This document shows, piece by piece, positions 45,110 to 53,107 of a stretch of 64,000 nucleotides of DNA. Under the pieces are notes generated by a model, which was given only the letters and a program-made list of their open reading frames with translations, did no database searches and had not been told where the DNA came from. The number at the start of each line of letters is the position of its first letter. Within the stretch, counting starts at the first letter, position 1. The stretch is from Emticicia sp. BO119 (GTDB lineage: Bacteria; Bacteroidota; Bacteroidia; Cytophagales; Spirosomataceae). A program made the translations under genes and the position numbers. The stretch is taken from contig NZ_JACETV010000007.1 in the NCBI RefSeq assembly GCF_013912375.1, positions 62,001-126,000 of the forward strand, written 5' to 3'.

Positions 45110-47773
45110 ATGAACACTCAACCCAACACAGTGAAACTCCTTGTGATTGTTACCGGGATATTTCTGTTTGTGGCTTCTTACACAAGTCTGGAAAAGAATC
45201 AGGCTACTGCGGAGGAGAACCCTAAAATTGCCAAGCTGAAACTACAACCCGGTTTTAAGGCAGAACATCTCTACAGCCCATCAGAAAACGAACAGGGTTC
45301 ATGGGTATCAATGGCTTTTGACGACAAAGGACGTATGATTGCTTCAGACCAGTACGGTGGTCTGTATCGCCTCACTATTCCAGCCATCGGCCAGGGCACT
45401 ACTCCGAAAGTAGAGAAATTAACAGTAGAGGGCGATACTACTGTGCTTGGCACTGCCCATGGCTTACTTTATGCTTTTAATAGTTTGTATGTCATGGTGA
45501 ACAATTTTGGAAGCAAAAAACTTCCAAGAAAAAGCGGATTATATCGATTGCAGGATACTAACGGTGACGACCAATATGATAAACTAACTTTAATGAAAGA
45601 GTTGAAAGGTGATGGAGAACATGGCCCTCACAGCATCATTCTTTCTTTTGATAAAAAATCTTTGATGGTAATATCGGGTAATCATACAGATGCCCCTGAA
45701 ATGGATGATTACAGACTTCCTTCAAATTGGCAATATGACCAGTTATTTCCTCTGATAAAAGACCCGAGAGGCCATGCCAATGACCGTAAAGAACCAGGCG
45801 GATGGATTGCCAATGTTGACCCTGACGGTAAACACTGGGAATTAATAAGTGCCGGATACAGAAACGCGTTCGATATGGCTTATAATGATGTAGGTGATTT
45901 ATTTGTATATGATGCCGATATGGAATGGGACTTCGGTATGCCTTGGTATCGCCCGACACGTATCTGTCATGCTACCAGTGGTAGTGAATTCGGTTGGAGA
46001 ACAGGCTCAGGAAAATGGTCGCCTACTTTGCCTGATAACCTTCCACCGATTATTAATATCGGACAAGGCTCACCTACCAATTTGCTTTATACAAATGATG
46101 CGAAATTTCCTGCAAAATATAAGAATACCCTTCTGGCATTTGACTGGAGCTTCGGAATTGTTCACGCACTTCATCTGAAACCGAGTGGCTCGACGTATTC
46201 TGCTGACAGAGAGGAGTTTTTATCAGGTATGCCTTTGCCTTTGACCGATGGAGCCATTGGCCCTGATGGAGCTTTATACTTCCTGACAGGTGGGCGAAGG
46301 TTAGATTCAGACCTTTACAGAGTATATTATAATGGTTCAGAAAGCACTGATGTATCAGTAGCGACAGCGCCAACTAAAGAAAATACTTTAAGACGAGAGT
46401 TGGAGGCATTCCATGGCGAACCGAATGCAATGGCAATTGATAAAGCATGGCCGAATTTAAAACATCCCGACAGACTCGTTCGCTATGCGGCAAGAATAGC
46501 TGTAGAGCATCAACCAGTGGCAGAATGGCAGGCCAAAGCCCTGGCAGAAAAAGAGCCGATTACTATCATCAATGCGATGATTGCTCTGGCTCGTCAAGGA
46601 AAACCTGAACAGAGTGAAAGCATATTGAAATCTTTGTTGAGTGTTAACTATGCTACTTTATCGGTTTCACAGAAAATAGATTTGTTACGTGCTTTTGAGT
46701 TGACATTTTCAAGAATGGGGCAACCAACGGCTGCAATAAAACCTAAACTTGTAGCTTATCTAAATCCGCTTTTCCCTTCATCTGATGATGAGATAAATAA
46801 ATTATTAAGCAGAATTCTGGTATATCTGGAAGCACCGGGGATTGTATCAAAAACAGTAGCCTTATTAGATAAAAAAGAAGCACCAGGTGTAATAGCAGGT
46901 GGACAAACAGCTACTTCTTCTGCCGACCTGATTATGCGCAATCCGCAATATGGATTAGATATTGCCAAAATGTTAGAAAAAATGCCTCCTGCGCAGCAGA
47001 TTTATTTTGCAACTGTGCTAAGCTCTGCCAAAACTGGTTGGACCCCTCAATTGCAGGATAAATACTTCAAATGGTTCCGTAATGCACTGAACTTCCGTGG
47101 AGGTAATAGTTATATTGGTTTTATTGACAGAGCCAGAAAATTAGCCTTAGCTAATGTGCCTAAAGACAAAGTAACTTATTACGAAAAATTATCAGGTGCA
47201 GACTTGATGTCTAAATCAGGTAATGATCTGGTGGTGCAGAATTACCCGAAAGGCCCAGGCAAAAACTGGAAATTAGATGTGGCAGTAGAAACAGTAGAAA
47301 AAGGTCTGACCAATCGTAATTTCCAACAGGGTAAAGATATGTACAATGCCATTACTTGTAGCCGTTGCCATAGTATGCGTGGTGAGGGCGGTAATGTTGG
47401 CCCTGATTTAACCCAGTTAGGTACTCGTTTCTCTACAAAAGATATTTTAGATGCTATTATTGACCCAAGCAAGGCGGTATCAGACCAATATGCGGCAACC
47501 CAGTTTATTCTGAAAAACGGAGATTCAGTAGTAGGTCGTCTGGCTAATGAGGATAATAATTTCTACTACGTCTCACAGAACCCTTACGCGCCTGATATAT
47601 TGATGAAATTAGCGAAAAAAGATGTAGCTTCAAGTAAGTATTCATCAGTATCTGTGATGCTTCCGGGTCTTATCAATGGTTTGAATGAGGAAGAATTAAG
47701 AGATTTGATAGCTTATTTGAAATCTGGAGGGAATGAAAACAATGCGATGTTTGCCCGTAAGGATGGGAAATGA
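45110..47773 (+). CDS. PVC-type heme-binding dehydrogenase with C-terminal cytochrome c
   Basis: Exported protein of 887 residues with a signal peptide or anchor (about 8-25). A beta-propeller dehydrogenase-like domain follows (about 35-430; DDKGRMIASDQYGGLYRL, GPHSIILSFDKKSLMVISGNHTD), then a helical repeat region (about 440-680, HEAT-like), and a cytochrome c domain with CSRCH (Cys750, Cys753, His754) and VGPDLTQLG. The distal ligand is probably the Met in VSVMLPGLINGL. It is likely to oxidise a sugar or sugar derivative in the periplasm and pass electrons to the respiratory chain. It forms a natural set with ThuA and an exported isomerase downstream. Confidence 0.92.
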   Translation: MNTQPNTVKLLVIVTGIFLFVASYTSLEKNQATAEENPKIAKLKLQPGFKAEHLYSPSENEQGSWVSMAFDDKGRMIASDQYGGLYRLTIPAIGQGTTPKVEKLTVEGDTTVLGTAHGLLYAFNSLYVMVNNFGSKKLPRKSGLYRLQDTNGDDQYDKLTLMKELKGDGEHGPHSIILSFDKKSLMVISGNHTDAPEMDDYRLPSNWQYDQLFPLIKDPRGHANDRKEPGGWIANVDPDGKHWELISAGYRNAFDMAYNDVGDLFVYDADMEWDFGMPWYRPTRICHATSGSEFGWRTGSGKWSPTLPDNLPPIINIGQGSPTNLLYTNDAKFPAKYKNTLLAFDWSFGIVHALHLKPSGSTYSADREEFLSGMPLPLTDGAIGPDGALYFLTGGRRLDSDLYRVYYNGSESTDVSVATAPTKENTLRRELEAFHGEPNAMAIDKAWPNLKHPDRLVRYAARIAVEHQPVAEWQAKALAEKEPITIINAMIALARQGKPEQSESILKSLLSVNYATLSVSQKIDLLRAFELTFSRMGQPTAAIKPKLVAYLNPLFPSSDDEINKLLSRILVYLEAPGIVSKTVALLDKKEAPGVIAGGQTATSSADLIMRNPQYGLDIAKMLEKMPPAQQIYFATVLSSAKTGWTPQLQDKYFKWFRNALNFRGGNSYIGFIDRARKLALANVPKDKVTYYEKLSGADLMSKSGNDLVVQNYPKGPGKNWKLDVAVETVEKGLTNRNFQQGKDMYNAITCSRCHSMRGEGGNVGPDLTQLGTRFSTKDILDAIIDPSKAVSDQYAATQFILKNGDSVVGRLANEDNNFYYVSQNPYAPDILMKLAKKDVASSKYSSVSVMLPGLINGLNEEELRDLIAYLKSGGNENNAMFARKDGK

Positions 47774-47829
47774 TAAATAATAAATAATTAGGGTTCTGTA
47801 AATATGCAAATAACTTTGAATGTACAGAC

Positions 47830-47860
47830 TGTAGAGACAGGGCATTGCCCTGTCTCTACA
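47830..47860. repeat. 31-bp palindrome of the GTAGAGAC class, copy 2
   Basis: TGTAGAGACAGGGCA, one T, then its exact complement (15-bp arms). It lies between the dehydrogenase and ThuA genes, 56 bases after the former. The ends TAGAGAC/GTCTCTA match the 27631-27656 palindrome while the centre differs, as in dispersed palindromic repeat families. Confidence 0.75.
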
Positions 47861-47919
47861 AAACCTGGCCTTCCATAAGAACGTTTATTTCGTGAAACCT
47901 AATCATTCACCGTCAATAT

Positions 47920-48879
47920 ATGAATTTCAGACAATCTCTAACCTCTAAACCAACGGCTATGGCAAATAAAAAACTAAATTTTAATGGGAAATTCGCCTTA
48001 TTTTTAGCCGGATTTTCGTTTCTGTTTTTAAGTCAGATTATCGCACAAAAAGGAGCAAAACAACCTATCAATGTTTTGATAATTGACGGGCAGAATAACC
48101 ATAAAAATTGGCCTCAGACTACCCAATTGATGAAGGGCTATCTGGAAGAAACAGGGCTTTTCAAAGTAAGTGTAGCCACTACACCGCCGGAGGGTGGAGA
48201 CATGGAAACATTTAAGCCGGATTTCTCACAATATCAGGTAGTCCTGTCCAACTATAACGGAGATTCATGGTCGAAAGCTACCAAAGATGCCTTCGAGAAG
48301 TTTGTCAGCAATGGCGGTGGGTTTGTAAGTGTTCATGCCGCAGATAATGCTTTTCCGGAATGGGAGGCATACAATAAAATGATTGGTGTAGGTGGTTGGG
48401 GTAATCGCAATGAAAAATCAGGCCCGTATGTATATTATGACGAAGAAAAAGATACATTCGTACATGATAATAGCGCAGGTCGTGGCGGTAGTCATGGGAT
48501 AGAACATCAGTTTTTAGTAAAACTAACTAATATTAAACACCCGATTACTAAAGGCTTACCGGATGCATGGCTACATGAGAAAGACGAGCTTTACGACCGG
48601 ATGAGAGGCCCAGCCGAGAACATGGAGATATTGGCTACGGCTTATAGTGACAAAGAAAAGAGAGGTTCGGGTCGGATAGAACCCATGTTAATGACCGTCA
48701 GCTATGGCAAGGGGAAGATATTTCATACTGTGCTTGGGCATGGTAATTACTCACAAAAATGCAAGGGCTTTATTACTACCTTGCAAAGAGGAACTGAGTG
48801 GGTTGCTACTGGAAAAGTAACTCAGGCAGTTCCGAAGGATTTCCCGACGGCAGAAGCTGTGAGTATCAGAGAAAATTAA
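47920..48879 (+). CDS. Exported ThuA domain-containing protein
   Basis: Protein of 319 residues. A signal peptide runs from about the Met at residue 14 (ATG at 47959) to SQIIAQ. The ThuA-like glutamine amidotransferase-fold domain fills the rest: VLIIDGQNNHKNWPQTTQLMKGYLEE, YQVVLSNYNGDSW, GGGFVSVHAADNAFPEWEAYNKMIGV, HPITKGLPDAWLHEKDELYDRM, GKGIFHTVLGHGNY in close variants. The family is tied to 3-keto sugar metabolism through ThuA/ThuB trehalose utilisation. Adjacent to the cytochrome dehydrogenase and an exported isomerase, it may act on an oxidised sugar in the periplasm (inference). Confidence 0.9.
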   Translation: MNFRQSLTSKPTAMANKKLNFNGKFALFLAGFSFLFLSQIIAQKGAKQPINVLIIDGQNNHKNWPQTTQLMKGYLEETGLFKVSVATTPPEGGDMETFKPDFSQYQVVLSNYNGDSWSKATKDAFEKFVSNGGGFVSVHAADNAFPEWEAYNKMIGVGGWGNRNEKSGPYVYYDEEKDTFVHDNSAGRGGSHGIEHQFLVKLTNIKHPITKGLPDAWLHEKDELYDRMRGPAENMEILATAYSDKEKRGSGRIEPMLMTVSYGKGKIFHTVLGHGNYSQKCKGFITTLQRGTEWVATGKVTQAVPKDFPTAEAVSIREN

Positions 48880-48918
48880 TTGTAAAGAAACTACTATTCA
48901 AATTTAACAAAATAAACA

Positions 48919-49809
48919 ATGGAATCGAACTCATCACGTCGTTCAGCCCTGAAAAACATCATCGGTGGAGCGGCCATATTATCAGCACCTATGTCGCTTA
49001 CCGAAGCTTTCGCGGCTAACGAAAAGATATTAGGCAGCGAATTGAATGGTAAAATCAATCACTCGGTTTGCCGTTGGTGTTATAGTAAAATACCTTTAGA
49101 AGACCTTTGCAAAGAGGTAGTAGCTATGGGCATGAAATCTATAGAACTACAAGGCCCTGAAGATTGGCCAACACTTAAGAAATATGGTCTTCATTGTGCC
49201 ATGCCTTGGGGAGCGGGTATGGGTATCGAAAAAGGATTTAACAATCCTGCTTTACATGATGAACTGGTTGCCAGTTATGAGGCTATTTTCCCGAAACTGA
49301 AAGCAGCAGGTTATGACAAAGTCATTTGTTTTTCTGGCAATAGAAAAGGAATGTCAAACGAAGAGGGTATGGAAAACTGTGCCAAAGGTCTGAAAAGACT
49401 GATGTCATCGGCTGAGAAACATGGTGTTACAATGGTAATGGAGCTATTGAACAGCAAAGTGAACCATAAAGATTACATGTGCGACTACAGCAAGTGGGGC
49501 GTTGATTTATGTGACAAAGTAGGTTCAGAAAGATTCAAATTGTTATACGATATCTACCATATGCAAATCATGGAAGGCGACGTAATTGCCACTATCAAAA
49601 AATATCATCCTTACTTTGCTCATTATCATACAGGTGGTGTTCCGGGTCGTGCAGAAATTGATGATACACAGGAACTGAATTATCCGGCTATTATGCGCGC
49701 TATTGTAGAAACGGGTTATAAAGGCTATGTGGCACAAGAATTTGTTCCAAAACGCCCTGACGCCATAGCTTCCTTGAAACAAGGGATGACGATTTGTGAT
49801 ATTGCTTAA
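48919..49809 (+). CDS. Exported sugar phosphate isomerase/epimerase (hydroxypyruvate isomerase-like)
   Basis: TIM-barrel protein of 296 residues with a twin-arginine-like leader (SSRRSALKNIIGGAAILSAPMSL), suggesting Tat export. Active-site-type residues occur in TMVMELLNSK (Glu), LLYDIYHMQIMEGD (Asp, His), FAHYHTGGVPGR (His) and GYVAQEFVPK (Glu). It differs from the isomerase at 41302 in being exported, so the two likely act in different compartments. It is 39 bases after ThuA and ends the cluster. It converges on ftsY, and the gap contains a REP-like repeat. Confidence 0.9.
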   Translation: MESNSSRRSALKNIIGGAAILSAPMSLTEAFAANEKILGSELNGKINHSVCRWCYSKIPLEDLCKEVVAMGMKSIELQGPEDWPTLKKYGLHCAMPWGAGMGIEKGFNNPALHDELVASYEAIFPKLKAAGYDKVICFSGNRKGMSNEEGMENCAKGLKRLMSSAEKHGVTMVMELLNSKVNHKDYMCDYSKWGVDLCDKVGSERFKLLYDIYHMQIMEGDVIATIKKYHPYFAHYHTGGVPGRAEIDDTQELNYPAIMRAIVETGYKGYVAQEFVPKRPDAIASLKQGMTICDIA

Positions 49810-49898
49810 AACCTATCCTAACCCTCTCCAACAATGGGGAGGGAACAAAAAGAAGCTCCTTTCCCTATTGTTGGGGAGAGGGGTTGGGGTGTGGGGTA
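49807..49898. repeat. REP-like double-hairpin element, copy 2
   Basis: It starts AAAACCTATCC, overlapping the last bases of the isomerase stop codon, and ends GGGGT. It carries the same CCCTCTCCAACAATGGGGAGGG hairpin followed by TCCC...GTTGGGGAGAGGGGTTGGGG. It has diverged somewhat from copy 1 at 44989. It sits between convergent genes and could act as a terminator for both. Confidence 0.75.
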
Positions 49899-49911
49899 CA
49901 TTTTGGCAAAA

Positions 49912-50868
49912 TTACTTCTTAAACAGAGAATCCACAAATTCCATTTTATTGAATACCTGTAAATCATCCATTTGCTCACCTACACCGATATATTTTACCG
50001 GAATCTTGAATTCGTCTGAAATACCAATGACTACCCCACCTTTGGCGGTGCCATCCAGTTTAGTAATAGCTAATGAGTTAATCTCCGTTACTTTCGTAAA
50101 CTCACGGGCTTGTATAACAGCATTTTGTCCCGTACTCCCATCTAAAACTAACATTACTTCATGTGGTGCTTCCGGTAAGAATTTCTGAACAACGCGTTTA
50201 ATTTTTCCTAATTCGTTCATCAGGTTTACTTTGGTGTGCAAACGTCCTGCGGTATCAATAATGATAATGTCGGCATTCATTTCCATGCCTTTTTTCACGG
50301 CATCAAAAGCTACCGATGATGGGTCTGTATTCATGCCGTGGTCAATCACCTCAACGCCTACACGTTTTCCCCAGAGTTTCAATTGGTCAACGGCTGCTGC
50401 TCTGAAGGTATCGGCTGCTCCTAAAACCACTTTTTTGCCTCTTTTCTGAAACTGATGCGCCAGTTTGCCGATGGTTGTGGTTTTACCCACGCCATTCACC
50501 CCCACAACCATCAACACATAAGGTTTTGGCAGATTGTCAGTCTCAAAACTATCTGTTACATCCTGAGAGTTATTTTCAGCCAGCAAAGCCGCTGTTTCCT
50601 CACGCAGAATTCTGTCTAATTCTTCAACAGTTGTATATTTATCGCGCTCTACTCTTGCTTCAATACGTCTGATAATCTTTACGGTTGTTTCCACGCCCAC
50701 ATCAGAACTGATCAGAATCTCTTCCAATTCATCTAATACCTCATCATCCACTTTCGATTTCCCAATGATCGCACGAGAGAGTTTATCAAAAATACTCGTT
50801 TTTGATTTTTCAAGTCCTTTATCAAGCGTTTCTTTTTTCTCTTTCGAGAAGAAGTCAAATAAGCCCAT
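49912..50868 (-). CDS. ftsY: Signal recognition particle receptor FtsY
   Basis: GTPase of 318 residues that docks SRP-ribosome complexes at the membrane. An N domain of helices (about 1-100) precedes the G domain: VGVNGVGKTTTIGKLAH (P loop), DTFRAAAVDQLKLW, IIIDTAGRLH, VLDGSTGQNA, ITKLDGTAKGGV. The acidic A domain of enterobacterial FtsY is absent, as usual in Bacteroidota. It is last in the minus-strand run rpmG, DUF4295, thioesterase, ftsY. The C-terminus is short and basic. Confidence 0.97.
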   Translation of the reverse strand: MGLFDFFSKEKKETLDKGLEKSKTSIFDKLSRAIIGKSKVDDEVLDELEEILISSDVGVETTVKIIRRIEARVERDKYTTVEELDRILREETAALLAENNSQDVTDSFETDNLPKPYVLMVVGVNGVGKTTTIGKLAHQFQKRGKKVVLGAADTFRAAAVDQLKLWGKRVGVEVIDHGMNTDPSSVAFDAVKKGMEMNADIIIIDTAGRLHTKVNLMNELGKIKRVVQKFLPEAPHEVMLVLDGSTGQNAVIQAREFTKVTEINSLAITKLDGTAKGGVVIGISDEFKIPVKYIGVGEQMDDLQVFNKMEFVDSLFKK

Positions 50869-50969
50869 TTATAGTAATAGTGTAAATATGAATAATTGCC
50901 GGGCCTGCGGGATTTAAACAGGCTTTAAGACAAAACTATAACAATTTTATGAGAGTTTCAGTTTAATTC

Positions 50970-51377
50970 TTACGAAAAGCTGAAAAACAAATCAGCTATT
51001 TCTTCGCTGACACGCTTCGGGCGAAAGCTTTTCGCATCCAGACAAACCCATATGGTTCGTGAGCGGGCCAGCACTTCCTCATCTCTCAAAATCTCGCAAT
51101 GCCGGTCACTGGTTACGCCTGTAAAATTATCCACCCAGGTTTTTACCATCAGATTTTCTCCCAAAAAAGCAGGTTTCAGATAATCAATCTCATGTCGGCG
51201 TACCACCCATGCAATCTGTGAACTTAGTTCTGTCGGTACAGCTGAATGCCAGTGACTACCTGCGGCTTCCTGCACATAGCGCAGGTACACAATATTATTG
51301 ACGTGATTCAAATCGTCGATATCTGTGGCAACGACTTTGATTGGGAAGAAATGATAATTGCTTCTACGGGTTTCCAT
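50970..51377 (-). CDS. Acyl-CoA thioesterase (4HBT hotdog fold)
   Basis: Protein of 135 residues starting METRRSNYHFFPIKVVATDIDDLNHVNNIVYLRYVQEAA. The conserved Asp in DLNHVNNIVYLRY is the 4HBT active-site type, followed by RHEIDYLKPAFLGENLMVKTWVDNF and LARSRTIWVCLD. A longer form from a TTG at 51404 is disfavoured because it would begin inside the terminator of DUF4295. Such enzymes hydrolyse acyl-CoA or acyl-ACP thioesters. It starts after a terminator, so it may have its own promoter, and ftsY follows 101 bases later. Confidence 0.88.
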   Translation of the reverse strand: METRRSNYHFFPIKVVATDIDDLNHVNNIVYLRYVQEAAGSHWHSAVPTELSSQIAWVVRRHEIDYLKPAFLGENLMVKTWVDNFTGVTSDRHCEILRDEEVLARSRTIWVCLDAKSFRPKRVSEEIADLFFSFS

Positions 51378-51403
51378 GGCTTTGAGTGGGTTAAATGAGT
51401 CCA

Positions 51404-51438
51404 AAACAAAAAAGCCCTCTTGAGCAACAAGAAGGCTT
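51404..51438 (-). terminator. Terminator after the DUF4295 gene
   Basis: On the minus strand AAGCCTTCTTG pairs with CAAGAGGGCTT (one mismatch) around a 5-base loop and is followed by TTTTTT and a further T-rich tail. It begins 22 bases after the small gene's stop. Confidence 0.8.
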
Positions 51439-51460
51439 CTACCAATATTATCTATTGGAA

Positions 51461-51616
51461 TTATGCTTTAAGCGCGTTTTGCAATTCTTCCATAGGAACC
51501 ATTTCTTCCTTGAAAGTATATGCACCGGTTTTAGGAGACTTCACAGCTTTGATAACTTTTGCGAAGTTTTTTCCTGCGGTTTTATCACGAAGCGTAGCGA
51601 CTACTTTCTTTGCCAT
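51461..51616 (-). CDS. DUF4295 small basic protein
   Basis: Protein of 51 residues starting MAKKVVATLRDKTAGKNF and ending MEELQNALKA. It is a short basic protein of the DUF4295 family, found almost only in Bacteroidota and generally encoded next to ribosomal protein L33, as here (80 bases downstream of rpmG). Probably ribosome-associated (inference). It is followed by a clear terminator. Confidence 0.9.
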   Translation of the reverse strand: MAKKVVATLRDKTAGKNFAKVIKAVKSPKTGAYTFKEEMVPMEELQNALKA

Positions 51617-51695
51617 TTTAGTATCGTTTTATGAGGTTTTGATTCAAATGATTTTTCAGGATTCTGATAAATCTATGAACCCCTGCCATCAAAAA

Positions 51696-51878
51696 TTATT
51701 TAATTTCTTTATGAGTAGTATGTTTTTTCAGGAATGGGTTATATTTTTTTAACTCCATACGACCTGTAGTATTTTTACGGTTTTTAGTCGTAACGTAGCG
51801 AGACATACCTGCTACACCGCTTGTTTTTTGCTCAGTGCACTCTAAGATAACCTGTACACGATTGCCTTTCTTCGCCAT
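51696..51878 (-). CDS. rpmG: 50S ribosomal protein L33
   Basis: L33 of 60 residues: [56 protein letters not shown]. The Cys-free second half is the zinc-independent type (only Cys14 remains). A consensus promoter lies 44-74 bases upstream. Ribosomal protein L28 (rpmB), usually its partner in this phylum, is not in the 227 bases upstream. DUF4295 follows. Confidence 0.96.
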   Translation of the reverse strand: MAKKGNRVQVILECTEQKTSGVAGMSRYVTTKNRKNTTGRMELKKYNPFLKKHTTHKEIK

Positions 51879-51921
51879 TGTTTTATGTATTTAATAACTT
51901 TAAAATCTATTTTTCGGGCTG

Positions 51922-51952
51922 CAAAGATACTAAACTCCTGATTATTAACCAA
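51922..51952 (-). promoter_or_regulatory. Bacteroidota promoter of rpmG
   Basis: On the minus strand TTG (51950-51952), 20 bases, then TATCTTTG (51929-51922): the same spacing as the rplM promoter, again followed by GCAGCCC. The start codon is at 51878. Confidence 0.75.
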
Positions 51953-52105
51953 ATCTCTACCAAAAGTTTTTTATGAATTTATTAGATTTTATGCGGCTAA
52001 GTACAATTTTACAGACACCTGCCTTGACAATTTCAAAAGAAATGCAATAAATTCGTTTTAATATTATAGTTTTGAACTGTACAGATAAAACAGACCTGAA
52101 ATCTC

Positions 52106-53107
52106 ATGAACAACACACGCATTAACTTATTAGCTCGCCCGATTGGAAACCCCACACCCGAATGCTGGGAAATAGAAGAAGTAGATACGCCCGATTTACA
52201 AGAGAATCAAGTACTGGTGCAAGTACAATATTTATCTATTGACCCTGCCATGCGTGGGTGGATGAATGAGGGGAAATCTTATGTAAGACCTGTGCGGATA
52301 GGAGAGGTTATGCGTGCCTTAGGGGCTGGTGTAGTGGTAGATTCAACACATGCTGATTTTGCAGCAGGCGATTATGTAACAGGCATTACAGGCGTGCAGG
52401 AATATGCAGTGCTGGATGGAAAAGATTTAGTGAAAGTTGACCCGAATTTTGTACCACTACCTGCGTATTTAGGAACATTAGGGATGTCTGGACTAACGGC
52501 TTATTTCGGATTATTAGATACAGGTCAGCCTAAACCCGGTGAAACCGTCTTGGTGTCAGGTGCGGCCGGTGCCGTAGGAAGTGTGGTAGGGCAGATTGCC
52601 AAAATAAAAGGTTGTAGAGCAGTTGGAATAGCCGGGGGTGAAGAGAAATGTAAATATGTGGTTGAAGAACTGGGTTTTGATGCGTGTGTAGATTATAAGA
52701 CAGGCAATTTAAGAGGCCAATTGAAAGATACCTGTCCTAACGGAGTTGATGTGTATTTTGACAATGTGGGTGGGGAGATACTGGATACAGCCCTAACACT
52801 GATTAATATGAAGGCAAGAATCGTGATTTGTGGAGCTATCTCGCAATACAATGCTATTCAGAAGCCGGCAGGGCCAAGCAATTATATGTCGTTATTAGTA
52901 AATCGTGCGCGGATGGAAGGGATTGTAGTTTTTGATAATGCGGCTAACTATGGCAAGGCTATTAAAGAGATGGCGGGCTGGGTGGCGCAGGGCAAACTCA
53001 ATGCCAATGTAGATATTGCCGAAGGAGGTATCAGGGCGTTTCAGGATACATTAATGAAGCTTTTCAAAGGAGAAAATACAGGCAAACTGGTCTTGAAAGT
53101 AGCATGA
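52106..53107 (+). CDS. NADP-dependent oxidoreductase (CurA-like, MDR family)
   Basis: Medium-chain reductase of 333 residues without zinc-binding motifs. N-terminal NxTRIxLxxRPxG-type start, GFGxxY-like YLSIDPAMRGWMNEGKSY, the NADP-binding GAAGAVGSVVGQIAKIKG (about 152-170), and VDVYFDNVGGEILDTALTLI and CGAISQYN typical of alkenal/curcumin reductases. It probably reduces double bonds of reactive enals or enones. It overlaps the next gene by ATGA, so the two are translationally coupled. Confidence 0.9.
   Translation: MNNTRINLLARPIGNPTPECWEIEEVDTPDLQENQVLVQVQYLSIDPAMRGWMNEGKSYVRPVRIGEVMRALGAGVVVDSTHADFAAGDYVTGITGVQEYAVLDGKDLVKVDPNFVPLPAYLGTLGMSGLTAYFGLLDTGQPKPGETVLVSGAAGAVGSVVGQIAKIKGCRAVGIAGGEEKCKYVVEELGFDACVDYKTGNLRGQLKDTCPNGVDVYFDNVGGEILDTALTLINMKARIVICGAISQYNAIQKPAGPSNYMSLLVNRARMEGIVVFDNAANYGKAIKEMAGWVAQGKLNANVDIAEGGIRAFQDTLMKLFKGENTGKLVLKVA

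Noticed and set aside
51378-51404. Longer thioesterase start at a TTG
   Set aside because: The TTG lies in the T tract of the preceding terminator, and the ATG at 51377 matches the family start.
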